This document shows positions 8,259 to 16,673 of a stretch of 64,000 nucleotides of DNA, in pieces. Where the stretch lies: positions 61,011-125,010 of the forward strand of contig CACXPH010000004.1 in assembly GCA_902769535.1 (NCBI GenBank), given 5' to 3'. This DNA comes from an uncultured Bacteroidales bacterium. GTDB taxonomy: Bacteria > Bacteroidota > Bacteroidia > Bacteroidales > Paludibacteraceae. The position numbers and the translations under genes are program-made. Under the pieces are notes generated by a model. That model was not told the DNA's origin, ran no database searches, and worked only from the letters and a program-made list of their open reading frames with translations. Position 1 is the first letter of the stretch; each line of letters starts with the position of its first letter.

Positions 8259-10023
8259 CTACTTCAGGCATGAGGGCCATGATACGCGGTTTGGAGCAGA
8301 ACTCTTTGACCTTGAGCACGAGTTTCTCTTCGTCGGTAGTGTTGTCGAAAGCTTTGAGAATCTCTTCCCACGGATCGACTACGTCCGGGTAGTACGCCAG
8401 GGTGTAGAACTCGAGTCCCGCCATTTCCACGGCCTTGGCTATGGCGTCGTCGATATTACCCATCTCATCTACGATACCGATCTCCTTACCTTTGTTGCCG
8501 AGCCATACACGTCCTTCGCCGATGGACTTGATGTAGTCCTGACTGACGTGACGACCTTCGGCACAACGGCTGGTGAACAGGTCATAACCGCGTTCGATCA
8601 TACTTTGCATGATTTGGCGCTCTTCGGGGTTCATGCCTTTGTAGATCATGTTCCACTCGAGCGTGGAGTGCTTGTTGGTACCGTACTCGTCGATGTCCAG
8701 ACCGATCTTCTCACGCAATTTGGAGACGTTCGGAATAGTACCGAAGATACCGATGGAACCGGTAAGAGTCGTGGGCTCTGCATAGATGTAATCTGCACCG
8801 CAGGAGATGTAATAACCACCCGAAGCGGCGTAGTCACCCATCGATACTACGACCGGAATACTGTCGGCTTTGATATTTTGGATCGCATGCCAGATCTGCT
8901 CAGAGGCATCTGCCGAACCACCCGGACTGTTGACACGCAGCACGATTGCCTTGACGTCGTCGTCCTTACGGATCTTCTTGAGGGTCTTGATGACGTCTTT
9001 GGCCACGATGCCGTCACCATCCTCTTCGGTGATGGCGCCTTCCAGATAAACGACTGCCACCTTGTCTTTTGCCTTGGATTCCGGACGCTTGACTTGCGCC
9101 AGTTTGTTTGTGGTCAAGGTCTTATAGTCTTTCGTGCCGGTATAAACACGCAGCAGGGAGTCTATGTCTTGCTGATAAATGATGGTGTCCACGAGGCCTG
9201 CTTTGACCTGCTCCTGCGCACTCTGCAGTGGCATATAACGGTCAGCGAGTGCATCGAGTTGCGCCTCGGTCAAGTGACGCGAAGCACCTACGGCTGACTT
9301 GTATTCTGCCCATATGCCATCGAGGAACTCTTTGGTCTGCTGACGGTCTGCATCGGACATAGAGGTGCGGAAATACGGCTCGACGGCGGACTTGAACGTA
9401 CCTACCTTGAGGATCTGCATCTCGATGCCGAGTTTCTCCATGACGCGGGTGTAGTACATTTTCTGTGCTACCAGTCCGTACCAACCTACGGCGCCCGTCG
9501 GATCCATACAGATGCGGTCAGCCACCGAGGCTACGTAGTAGTTCGTCTCGCCGTAGTTCTTAGCTGACGCGATGATCCATTTGCCGCTGGTCTTGAAGTC
9601 GAGTAGGGCATCGCGGATGGCTTTGGCACTGGCCGGTGCCATGTTCAACTGACCTCCGTCCAACCAGATACCGAGAATGCGCTCGTCGTTCTTAGCAAGG
9701 CGTATGTTACTGAGTATGTCATCCAGTCCGACAGTCTCGTTCTGGGCATAACTGCTGTACGGCATGGAGCCCATGAGGGATGCGAAGGGGTTGTCCTCCT
9801 GCGCTTGTTCTACCAAGTTACCCTTGAGCTGCAGACGGTACACCGTCTGGTCTTTGAGTTCGACCGTGGAAGAAGAAGAGAACGTGTCTCCTAAGATCCA
9901 GCCAAGAATGGCACTACACAGGAAATACACTGCGAAGAAAATGAGGCAGCCGCCGAGGCAACCTACTTTGCGGCGAGGACGTTGTTGACCGTCTGCCGTG
10001 GTCTGTTTGGAAAAGAAAATCAT
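8248..10023 (-). CDS. sppA: Signal peptide peptidase SppA, 67K type
   Basis: The 591-residue protein has one N-terminal membrane anchor (about residues 22-45, after RRKVGCLGG) and two tandem S49 protease domains, as in E. coli SppA. The first domain contains the GIWLDGG region and the lysine-bearing ISSAKNYGE-like segment (here IIASAKNYGET). The second contains VNSPGGSADAS and SMGDYAASGGYYIS with the nucleophilic Ser. It digests cleaved signal peptides in the membrane. It lies between rnhB and lpxK in the envelope operon. Confidence 0.92.
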   Translation of the reverse strand: MIFFSKQTTADGQQRPRRKVGCLGGCLIFFAVYFLCSAILGWILGDTFSSSSTVELKDQTVYRLQLKGNLVEQAQEDNPFASLMGSMPYSSYAQNETVGLDDILSNIRLAKNDERILGIWLDGGQLNMAPASAKAIRDALLDFKTSGKWIIASAKNYGETNYYVASVADRICMDPTGAVGWYGLVAQKMYYTRVMEKLGIEMQILKVGTFKSAVEPYFRTSMSDADRQQTKEFLDGIWAEYKSAVGASRHLTEAQLDALADRYMPLQSAQEQVKAGLVDTIIYQQDIDSLLRVYTGTKDYKTLTTNKLAQVKRPESKAKDKVAVVYLEGAITEEDGDGIVAKDVIKTLKKIRKDDDVKAIVLRVNSPGGSADASEQIWHAIQNIKADSIPVVVSMGDYAASGGYYISCGADYIYAEPTTLTGSIGIFGTIPNVSKLREKIGLDIDEYGTNKHSTLEWNMIYKGMNPEERQIMQSMIERGYDLFTSRCAEGRHVSQDYIKSIGEGRVWLGNKGKEIGIVDEMGNIDDAIAKAVEMAGLEFYTLAYYPDVVDPWEEILKAFDNTTDEEKLVLKVKEFCSKPRIMALMPEVEIK

Positions 10024-10060
10024 ACTATTAACAATTTAACGTTTTTATTCAATAAAAACC

Positions 10061-10084
10061 ATATTAACTTCTTAACTATTTAAC
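10061..10084. repeat. Octamer array (TATTTAAC-like), 3 copies, sppA/rnhB junction
   Basis: The units ATATTAAC, TTCTTAAC and TATTTAAC overlap the end of rnhB and fill most of the gap. Confidence 0.75.
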
Positions 10085-10699
10085 GTCATTTAATTTCAAG
10101 TTAAATGACAACCGATGATAGGGCGTCGGACCGAATTGCTTGAGCGCCGCATAGTGCTCGGCCGTCGGATAACCTTTGTTGGTGTCCCATCCGTACTGCG
10201 GATACTCGGCGTGCAAACGGAGCATATATTCGTCTCGATAGGTCTTAGCTAGCACGCTAGCCGCCGCTATCGACATGTAGGTGGCATCGCCGTGCACGAC
10301 CGTGTCAGCCGGTATCTCAAGCAGTTCACCTTCCGGCACGTAGGGTTTCCATTTATTGCCATCCACGAGGATGTGCTCCGGTCGGACGGTCAACTTGTCC
10401 AAGGCCCGCTGCATGCCGATGATGGAGCACTGCAGGATGTTCCGCTCGTCTATCTCTTGTGCACTCACTTCGACCACTGCCCAGCTGACTGCCTCGCGTT
10501 CGATGACCGGCCGTAAGGCCTCCCGTTGTTTCTCGGTCAACTGCTTGGAGTCGTTGAGCCATGCGAACTCAGGTACCTCTGCCACTCGTTCGGGGTCTAG
10601 GATCACCGCGGCGCAGAACACACTGCCTGCTAACGGTCCTCGTCCCGCTTCGTCGCACCCGGCTTCGATGAGCCCTTTTATCATCTGCGTCTTTAGCAT
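10076..10699 (-). CDS. rnhB: Ribonuclease HII
   Basis: The 207-residue enzyme cleaves RNA in RNA-DNA hybrids and at misincorporated ribonucleotides. The first acidic pair is in AGCDEAGRGPLAG, followed by LNDSKQLT, VDGNKW and the ASVLAKTYRDEYM motif. All four carboxylates of the RNase HII active site appear present. Its place in an envelope operon carries no obvious functional meaning. Confidence 0.95.
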   Translation of the reverse strand: MLKTQMIKGLIEAGCDEAGRGPLAGSVFCAAVILDPERVAEVPEFAWLNDSKQLTEKQREALRPVIEREAVSWAVVEVSAQEIDERNILQCSIIGMQRALDKLTVRPEHILVDGNKWKPYVPEGELLEIPADTVVHGDATYMSIAAASVLAKTYRDEYMLRLHAEYPQYGWDTNKGYPTAEHYAALKQFGPTPYHRLSFNLKLNDVK

Positions 10700-10724
10700 A
10701 CTAGTTGTCCAGCCGTCTAGTTGA

Positions 10725-12908
10725 CTAGAAGGGATGACCTATCGCAAAATGGAAGGTCATATCATCTTTCCAGCAAAGACCGTTAGGAGCGGTGCGCCAC
10801 TCTTTGCCTTCTGCGATGCGACTCGGGTCATGCAACTTGACACCGAAGTCCACACGGAAAATGAAGATGGACAGGTCAAATCGTATACCCACGCCGTAAC
10901 TCCACGCAATCTGTTTGTAGAACTCGTCCCATTTGAACACACCGCCGGGTTGTTCGTTGTATTGCTTGATCGTCCATATATTCCCCGCGTCAAGGAAGGC
11001 AGCCAGTTCAAGGAACGAGAGCACCTTGAAGCGGTACTCGAGGTTCATGTCGAGCTTGATATCACCCACCTGCAGATCATAGGAATACCCGCCTTTGGTG
11101 TTTCGGAACGCTCCTGGTCCCAGGGTACGCGCCTGCCATCCGCGGATGCCGTTCGCACCGCCGCCGAAATAGCGTTTCTCGAAAGGTAGGATGGTGGCGT
11201 TGAGGTAAGGCATCGCGACACCGAGACCGAAGTGTGTCACTAGATGGTGCTTTGGATTGATGATGCCGTGGTAGGTGAAGTTGAAGTCGCCTTTTGCGTA
11301 CTGCGCAAAAGGAATCTTCCAGAGCATATAACTGCCATTCTCGTCTTGCTTGAATTTAGCCACTTTGCTCAGCGCGTACAGCGCGTTACCGGCAGTCTCT
11401 ACACGCAGTGCCAACTGCAGATAGGAGCGGTTCGGGTTGCGTTGGTCGTACGTCGAATAGGTGCCCAGATAACTCCAGTCGAGGATGAAATGGTCTTCGT
11501 AACTGGCTTTGAGTACCGACGATTTATCAATGAACTGCTTCTTGAAATCCGCGGACATCCACGGCACGTAGATATAATTGATGTCGATGAGGTTGAACTG
11601 GTGCGTCCAGCGACTACGTGGTTTGCGCGGCACGGTATAACTCAGACCGGCATTGGCGATGGTACGGGTGTACTCGTCCGGTCGCTGCTGATAGTTAAAG
11701 GCAAGGTTCAACTTCACGTTCGAAGGGAAGAGCAGCCCTACTTCTCCTTTAGCTTCTATCGCGCGACCACCGTTAGCACGCCACTCATACGAAGCACGTG
11801 CACCTAAAGTCAGCACTTCGGCTCCCTTGAAAATATTCTTGTTGCTGTAATTGATGCCGGCACCCACACCCCAATCTCCGGCGCTGTATGTTCCTTCCAC
11901 TTCGGCGGCAATCGAGTTGAGTCGTCCGCGTGAGAGGGTAATGGTGCAGTCAAGCAGGCTGTCGCCGGCCGGAGTGAAAGCTACGTCCACGTACTTGACC
12001 GGCGCGAGTGCGTTCATCCGCGCGTACGTGCGCTCCACGCGCCACTCCGCATAGCGGTCACCGGTCTTGAGACGACTGGCACGAAGTAAGGTGCTGTTGC
12101 GCAGGAAGGGTTTATCCATCTTAAAGTTCACCTCGTTGATGTAATAGCGGGTGCGCAGACGAGCGAGGGCTGCCGAGTCGAGATGCATCACATAAGGCGC
12201 CGGATGGATACGAAGATCCACCTCATGCGTGAGCAACGAACTGTCGGCCGTGAACTCAAACATGGATTTCTCCACATAGAAATACCCGCGGTTATGCAGT
12301 TCGGTTGTGATGCGCTGCCGCTCTTCGTCCATCGTTTGGGTGGAGAAACGTTCTCCGGGTCTGATCAGGCAGTGCTCGTCCATCGCGATGGCACGAATGG
12401 CATCGTTGGGAATATCCACTTCGTAACTGCGAATCCGATAGGGCTCATGGGCTGTGATGATATACGTCAGATCGACCTTGCGTTTTTTGACGTGCTTGAC
12501 GGTGTCCACCTCGGCATTGAAATAGCCCATATTATTCATTTGCTGGCGTAACTGCTGCATGCTGATAGCGGTCAGTTCCTCATCATAGATAACAGGCGCC
12601 TCTCCCATCTTCTTCGCATTGCGCGCAAGACGGGCTTTCGACTTGGTGGTCGTGTCCGTAGGAGCGGTGTTATAGACATGTAACTGCAGTTTCCAGAAAC
12701 CGAGAATCTCTGTGTTTTGGCGCTGACGGAGGTAGTTGCGCAGGTCACTGGTGGAGACAGTCTTGTCATCTACGCATTTGACATGCGCCTTGTATAGCAG
12801 GCACTCGCCTTGCGGTACGAACTTGGTCGTGTTACAGGACGAGAAGGAGATCAGCAACAAGCCGATCGTCAAAAGTCCAAGTCCATATGTGCGCACTATG
12901 CGTAACAT
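10725..12908 (-). CDS. TamL-type lipoprotein, BamA/TamA (Omp85) family outer-membrane protein
   Basis: The 727-residue protein begins with a lipoprotein signal: the hydrophobic segment LGLLTIGLLLISFSSC has the lipobox Cys near residue 26. POTRA-like repeats follow (about 40-330), then a C-terminal 16-strand barrel with the Omp85 motif GGANGIRGWQARTLGPG near residue 590. Lipid-anchored TamA-like proteins (TamL) are characteristic of Bacteroidota and work with TamB in outer-membrane assembly. It is the first gene of the envelope operon and has a clear promoter. No tamB is in the window. Confidence 0.88.
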   Translation of the reverse strand: MLRIVRTYGLGLLTIGLLLISFSSCNTTKFVPQGECLLYKAHVKCVDDKTVSTSDLRNYLRQRQNTEILGFWKLQLHVYNTAPTDTTTKSKARLARNAKKMGEAPVIYDEELTAISMQQLRQQMNNMGYFNAEVDTVKHVKKRKVDLTYIITAHEPYRIRSYEVDIPNDAIRAIAMDEHCLIRPGERFSTQTMDEERQRITTELHNRGYFYVEKSMFEFTADSSLLTHEVDLRIHPAPYVMHLDSAALARLRTRYYINEVNFKMDKPFLRNSTLLRASRLKTGDRYAEWRVERTYARMNALAPVKYVDVAFTPAGDSLLDCTITLSRGRLNSIAAEVEGTYSAGDWGVGAGINYSNKNIFKGAEVLTLGARASYEWRANGGRAIEAKGEVGLLFPSNVKLNLAFNYQQRPDEYTRTIANAGLSYTVPRKPRSRWTHQFNLIDINYIYVPWMSADFKKQFIDKSSVLKASYEDHFILDWSYLGTYSTYDQRNPNRSYLQLALRVETAGNALYALSKVAKFKQDENGSYMLWKIPFAQYAKGDFNFTYHGIINPKHHLVTHFGLGVAMPYLNATILPFEKRYFGGGANGIRGWQARTLGPGAFRNTKGGYSYDLQVGDIKLDMNLEYRFKVLSFLELAAFLDAGNIWTIKQYNEQPGGVFKWDEFYKQIAWSYGVGIRFDLSIFIFRVDFGVKLHDPSRIAEGKEWRTAPNGLCWKDDMTFHFAIGHPF

Positions 12909-12918
12909 AATCAGCGTG

Positions 12919-12950
12919 CAAAATTACAAAAATATTTGCATATATGCAAA
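12919..12950 (-). promoter_or_regulatory. Promoter of the tamL envelope operon
   Basis: On the minus strand, -33 TTTG (12947-12950) and -7 TAATTTTG (12919-12926) have a 20-bp spacer. The -33 is one arm of an 18-bp palindrome shared with the divergent promoter. Confidence 0.8.
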
Positions 12951-12951
12951 T
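12934..12951. promoter_or_regulatory. 18-bp palindrome containing both divergent -33 elements
   Basis: ATTTGCATATATGCAAAT is a perfect inverted repeat. Each arm supplies the -33 TTTG of one of the two divergent promoters, tamL (minus) and the TrmH gene (plus). Confidence 0.8.
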
Positions 12952-12966
12952 TTTTTACTACTTTTG
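12935..12966 (+). promoter_or_regulatory. Promoter of the TrmH-type methyltransferase
   Basis: -33 TTTG (12935-12938) and -7 TACTTTTG (12959-12966) have a 20-bp spacer. It decides the start: the earlier in-frame ATG at 12936 lies inside this promoter. Confidence 0.8.
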
Positions 12967-12986
12967 TGCCGGAATTCGAAATTATT

Positions 12987-13694
12987 ATGGAAAGAATCAG
13001 TAAAGCGCAGGTTAAACTGGTCAAGAGTTTGCAGATCAAGAAGTTTCGTGACGAGTTAAGTCTGTTCGTCGCCGAAGGCGATAAATGCGTGTCGGAGTTG
13101 GCGAAGGCTTTTGAGTTGGTGCAACTCTACCGCGAAGACGAGAATGCTACACGCACGGAGATCGAACAGATGAGTGGCTTGAGAACCCCGCAAGGTGTCA
13201 TCGGCGTGTTTCGAAAGAAATCGGATACTATCGGATCAAATCAGATTGAATTGGATCTGACGCTTGCGCTGGACGGTATTCAGGATCCAGGTAATTTAGG
13301 CACGATCATTCGTACCTGCGACTGGTTCGGCGTGCATGATATTTACTGTTCGCTGGACACCGCGGACTGCTATAATCCGAAGGTGGTGCAAGCGACGATG
13401 GGTGCCTTGGCCCGCGTACGTATCCACTATGTGGATCTGCCGGCATGGCTCAAAGCGCAGCAAAGTCCGATTATCGGTACATTGCTCGAAGGTCGTGACA
13501 TGTACGACTCCCCGCTTCCTAAGTGTGGAATCATCGTCATGGGCAATGAGGGAAACGGCATCTCGCAAGAAGTACGTTCCCTGATCACGAATCCGATACT
13601 CATTCCTTCGTATCCAAAAAACGTTGAGACTTCGGAAAGCCTCAACGTTTCTATTGCCACCGCGATTGTTCTCGCGGAATTCAGGCGGTCTTAG
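12987..13694 (+). CDS. TrmH/SpoU family RNA 2'-O-methyltransferase
   Basis: The 235-residue protein has an N-terminal substrate-binding segment and a SPOUT knot domain. Motif 1 is [21 protein letters not shown], motif 2 is [12 protein letters not shown] and motif 3 is [15 protein letters not shown]. The family 2'-O-methylates rRNA or tRNA; the target nucleotide is not predictable here. I start at ATG 12987, just downstream of the promoter. The last 4 bases overlap convergent thrS. Within the 3' part, bases 13616-13650 also form the thrS terminator on the opposite strand. Confidence 0.9.
   Translation: MERISKAQVKLVKSLQIKKFRDELSLFVAEGDKCVSELAKAFELVQLYREDENATRTEIEQMSGLRTPQGVIGVFRKKSDTIGSNQIELDLTLALDGIQDPGNLGTIIRTCDWFGVHDIYCSLDTADCYNPKVVQATMGALARVRIHYVDLPAWLKAQQSPIIGTLLEGRDMYDSPLPKCGIIVMGNEGNGISQEVRSLITNPILIPSYPKNVETSESLNVSIATAIVLAEFRRS
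13616..13650 (-). terminator. thrS terminator embedded in the TrmH coding sequence
   Basis: The arms AAACGTTGAG (13619-13628) and CTCAACGTTT (13641-13650) are perfectly complementary with a 12-nt loop. On the minus strand the hairpin is followed by six T. It sits 41 bases past the thrS stop. Confidence 0.75.
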
Positions 13695-15520
13695 TACTCA
13701 GCCATCTGCGCCTTCACCGTATTATTGATGAAATCAGCGAACTCCTGAATGGTCATCGAGCCGTCTCCTTCCGGAGCGGGTTGACCGCTGGCTTCGCCTC
13801 CTTGACGACGTACGGATACCTTGCCTTCTTCGGCCTCTTTCTCGCCGACAATCAGCATGTACGGGATACGCTTGAGTTCGTTGTCGCGGATCTTGCGTCC
13901 GAGCTTCTCATTACGGTCATCTACGATCACACGTACGTCTTGCGCTTCGAGCATCTCTTTCACTTTCCATGCATACTCGTTGCTCTTCTCGGAGATCGGC
14001 AGCACAACGGCCTGATCCGGCGTCAGCCAGAGCGGGAACTTACCTGCCGTATGCTCGATCAGCACCGCTACGAAACGCTCCATCGAACCAAACGGCGCAC
14101 GGTGGATCATCACCGGACGGTGTTTCTGGTTGTCCTCACCCGTATATTCGAGTTCGAAACGCTCCGGCAGGTTATAGTCCACCTGAATCGTACCGAGTTG
14201 CCAACGACGTCCGAGTGCGTCCTTGACCATGAAGTCAAGTTTAGGTCCGTAGAATGCGGCCTCACCGGTCTCTTCCCGTGCCGGCAGATTCATCTCCTTA
14301 CATGCCTCGCGGATCGCGTTCTCTGCGTGCTCCCAGATCTCGTCTGAACCTACGTATTTCTCGTGGTTATTCGGGTCGCGCAGCGAGATCTGTGCCTCGT
14401 AGTTCTCGAAATTAAGCGCCTTGAAGATGATGTTGATGATCTCCATCACGCGGATGAACTCTTGCTTGACCTGATCCTGACGGCAGAAGATATGGGCATC
14501 GTCCTGCGTGAACGAACGTACACGCGTCAGACCGTGCAGCTCGCCGCTCTGCTCGTAACGATAGACGGTACCGAACTCCGCGCAGCGGAACGGCAGGTCC
14601 TTGTACGAACGCGGGCTGTTCTTGTAGATCGCGCAGTGGTGCGGGCAGTTCATCGGCTTCAGCAGATAAACCTCACCTTCCTCCGGCGTCGTGATCGGCT
14701 GGAAAGAGTCCTTGCCGTAGTGGTCCCAGTGACCCGAAGTCATATACAGCTGCTTGCTTCCGATATGCGGCGTGATGACCTGCTGGTAACCATAACGCTT
14801 CTGGATCTTCTTCAGGAAATCCTCCAGACGCAGACGCAGTGCCGTACCCTTCGGCAGCCAGATAGGCAGACCCTTGCCCACCATGTCGCTGAACATAAAC
14901 AGTTCGAGGTCCTTACCGATCTTGCGGTGGTCGCGTTTCTTCGCCTCTTCCAGCAGCGCCAGGTACTCATCGAGCATCGAGCGTTTGGGGAACGAGATAC
15001 CGTAGATACGCGTCATCATCGGGCGTTTCTCATCACCGCGCCAGTAAGCCGCCGAGCACGACAGCACTTTGACTGCCTTGATATCGCCCGTACTCAGCAA
15101 GTGCGGACCTTTACAGAGGTCAGTGAAGTTACCTTGGGTGTAGGTCGTAATCGCTCCATCCTTGAGCTCAGAGATGAGTTCGCATTTGAACGTCTGACCT
15201 TTGTCTCCGAAGGCTTTGAGTGCATCCGCTTTGGAGATCTCCGCGCGAACGATGGACTCTTTGCGTTTCTGGATCTCCGCGATCTTCGCCTCGATAACAG
15301 GGAAATCCGCATCTTTAATCACCGTGCCTTCTGCTGGCATCACATCATAATAAAAACCATTCTCGATAGCCGGTCCGATACCGAACTGGATACCCGGATA
15401 GAGCTCCTGTAAGGCCTCGGCCATCAAGTGACTGGAAGAGTGCCAAAAAGCGTGTTTCGCCTCCGCATCTTCCCATTCGAAAGACTGAATAGAACCGTCT
15501 TGATATTGAACTTTTATCAT
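13691..15520 (-). CDS. thrS: Threonyl-tRNA synthetase with a largely deleted TGS domain
   Basis: This 609-residue enzyme charges tRNA-Thr. The editing domain is intact: H27-x3-H31 (HSSSH) and the CxxxH of DLCKGPH. The class II catalytic core has MNCPHHC with the zinc Cys, the motif 2 region [17 protein letters not shown], and motif 3 [14 protein letters not shown]. The C-terminal anticodon-binding domain is complete. The N-terminus is odd: the opening [14 protein letters not shown] runs directly into [11 protein letters not shown]. The usual Bacteroides protein has roughly 45 more residues there that complete the TGS domain. The start codon is well placed behind a promoter, so a mis-set start does not explain it. 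Confidence 0.95.
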   Translation of the reverse strand: MIKVQYQDGSIQSFEWEDAEAKHAFWHSSSHLMAEALQELYPGIQFGIGPAIENGFYYDVMPAEGTVIKDADFPVIEAKIAEIQKRKESIVRAEISKADALKAFGDKGQTFKCELISELKDGAITTYTQGNFTDLCKGPHLLSTGDIKAVKVLSCSAAYWRGDEKRPMMTRIYGISFPKRSMLDEYLALLEEAKKRDHRKIGKDLELFMFSDMVGKGLPIWLPKGTALRLRLEDFLKKIQKRYGYQQVITPHIGSKQLYMTSGHWDHYGKDSFQPITTPEEGEVYLLKPMNCPHHCAIYKNSPRSYKDLPFRCAEFGTVYRYEQSGELHGLTRVRSFTQDDAHIFCRQDQVKQEFIRVMEIINIIFKALNFENYEAQISLRDPNNHEKYVGSDEIWEHAENAIREACKEMNLPAREETGEAAFYGPKLDFMVKDALGRRWQLGTIQVDYNLPERFELEYTGEDNQKHRPVMIHRAPFGSMERFVAVLIEHTAGKFPLWLTPDQAVVLPISEKSNEYAWKVKEMLEAQDVRVIVDDRNEKLGRKIRDNELKRIPYMLIVGEKEAEEGKVSVRRQGGEASGQPAPEGDGSMTIQEFADFINNTVKAQMAEY

Positions 15521-15550
15521 AAATTATAAGTATTTGCGACAAATCGGCTG

Positions 15551-15582
15551 CAAAATTACAACAAAAAAATGACATATGCAAG
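15551..15582 (-). promoter_or_regulatory. thrS promoter
   Basis: On the minus strand, -33 CTTG (15579-15582) and -7 TAATTTTG (15551-15558) have a 20-bp spacer. From -33 to just past -7 it is base-for-base identical to the GH3 gene promoter at 45706-45737. A CATATGC-AA-GCATATG hairpin overlaps the upstream end. Confidence 0.8.
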
Positions 15583-15600
15583 CATATGCCATCTTTTTTT

Positions 15601-16671
15601 CTATTTCTTCGCGAGTTTGATGACCTCTTCTGCTATACGCCGTGCTGAGTCTTTCTGCGCGAGGGGGAGGATGTTCGTGTGCAGCGTCTTTAGTTTGGCG
15701 TCGTCTTGTATCAGCGTCCGTGCGGTAGGAATAAGTTGTTCTGCCGCGTCTGCATCGCGAACAAGCACAGCGGCGTCCTTATTGACCAGCGCCATCGCGT
15801 TGTGCGTCTGATGATCTTCGGCTACGTTCGGCGAGGGCACGAGGATAGCAGGCTTGCCGAGCAGACATAACTCACTGATAGACGATGCGCCGGCACGGGA
15901 GATGACAAGATCGGCATTGGCGTACTGATCCGGCATGTCGGAGAGAAAATCGTGCACTTCGATATTGGCCGGTTTGCCGGCTGCTTCCCAGGCGGCTTTG
16001 CATTTCTCGTAGTAGATCTTACCGGTCTGCCAAACGACGTGAATAGTGCCTCCCGCCAATTCCGGCAGAGCCGCTTTGATGGCTTCGTTGATTGTGCGGG
16101 CACCGAGGCTACCGCCTATGATAAGAAGACGCTTTTCGCCTTTCACCTTTAACCTTTCACCGTTAAGAAGGTTCTGCCGTACAGGATTACCGGTCAGGAT
16201 AATCTTGTCTGCCGGGAAGAAACGCTCCATGCCTTCGTATGCCACGCAGATCTTAGAGGCTTTGTCTTTGAGGATCTTATTGGTCACTCCGGCAAAACCG
16301 TTCTGCTCCTGAAGCAGGATAGGGATACCCATCTTCGCCGCTGCCCACATGGCTGCACCGGAAGCGTATCCGCCAACACCTACGCCTACGTTCGGCTTAA
16401 AATCGCGAATGATTTTCTTGACCTGTTGGATGGACTTGGCCAGATCAACAAGCACCGATACATTCTTCCATGGTTGAGCACGGTTAAAACCCCTTACGGG
16501 CAAGCCGACAATCTGATAACCCGCTTGCGGTACGCGCTCCATCTCCATGCGACCGAGCGCACCGACAAACAAAATCTCTGCCTCCGGATCGAGTTCCTTC
16601 AAGGCGTTGGCAATGCTTACTGCGGGGAAGATGTGACCACCTGTTCCTCCGCCGGAAATTAAGTATCTCAT
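15601..16671 (-). CDS. murG: UDP-GlcNAc:lipid I GlcNAc transferase MurG
   Basis: The 356-residue GT-B enzyme converts lipid I to lipid II on the inner face of the membrane. ISGGGTGGHIFPAVSIA is the N-terminal glycine-rich loop. GVGGYASGAAMWAA, LLQEQNGFAG and the C-terminal SRAGASSISELCLLGKPAILVPSP bind UDP-GlcNAc. A heptamer array is translated as NGERLKVKGEKR in the linker between the two Rossmann domains (about residues 170-181), where it should be tolerated. It is the last gene of the dcw operon here, starting 2 bases after the ftsW stop. Confidence 0.96.
   Translation of the reverse strand: MRYLISGGGTGGHIFPAVSIANALKELDPEAEILFVGALGRMEMERVPQAGYQIVGLPVRGFNRAQPWKNVSVLVDLAKSIQQVKKIIRDFKPNVGVGVGGYASGAAMWAAAKMGIPILLQEQNGFAGVTNKILKDKASKICVAYEGMERFFPADKIILTGNPVRQNLLNGERLKVKGEKRLLIIGGSLGARTINEAIKAALPELAGGTIHVVWQTGKIYYEKCKAAWEAAGKPANIEVHDFLSDMPDQYANADLVISRAGASSISELCLLGKPAILVPSPNVAEDHQTHNAMALVNKDAAVLVRDADAAEQLIPTARTLIQDDAKLKTLHTNILPLAQKDSARRIAEEVIKLAKK
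16137..16164. repeat. Heptamer array (CACCTTT-like), 4 copies, inside murG
   Basis: The units CGCCTTT, CACCTTT, AACCTTT and CACCGTT are read in frame in the MurG interdomain linker. They are near-identical to the array in ctpA at 54291-54325. Confidence 0.9.
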
Positions 16672-16673
16672 GT

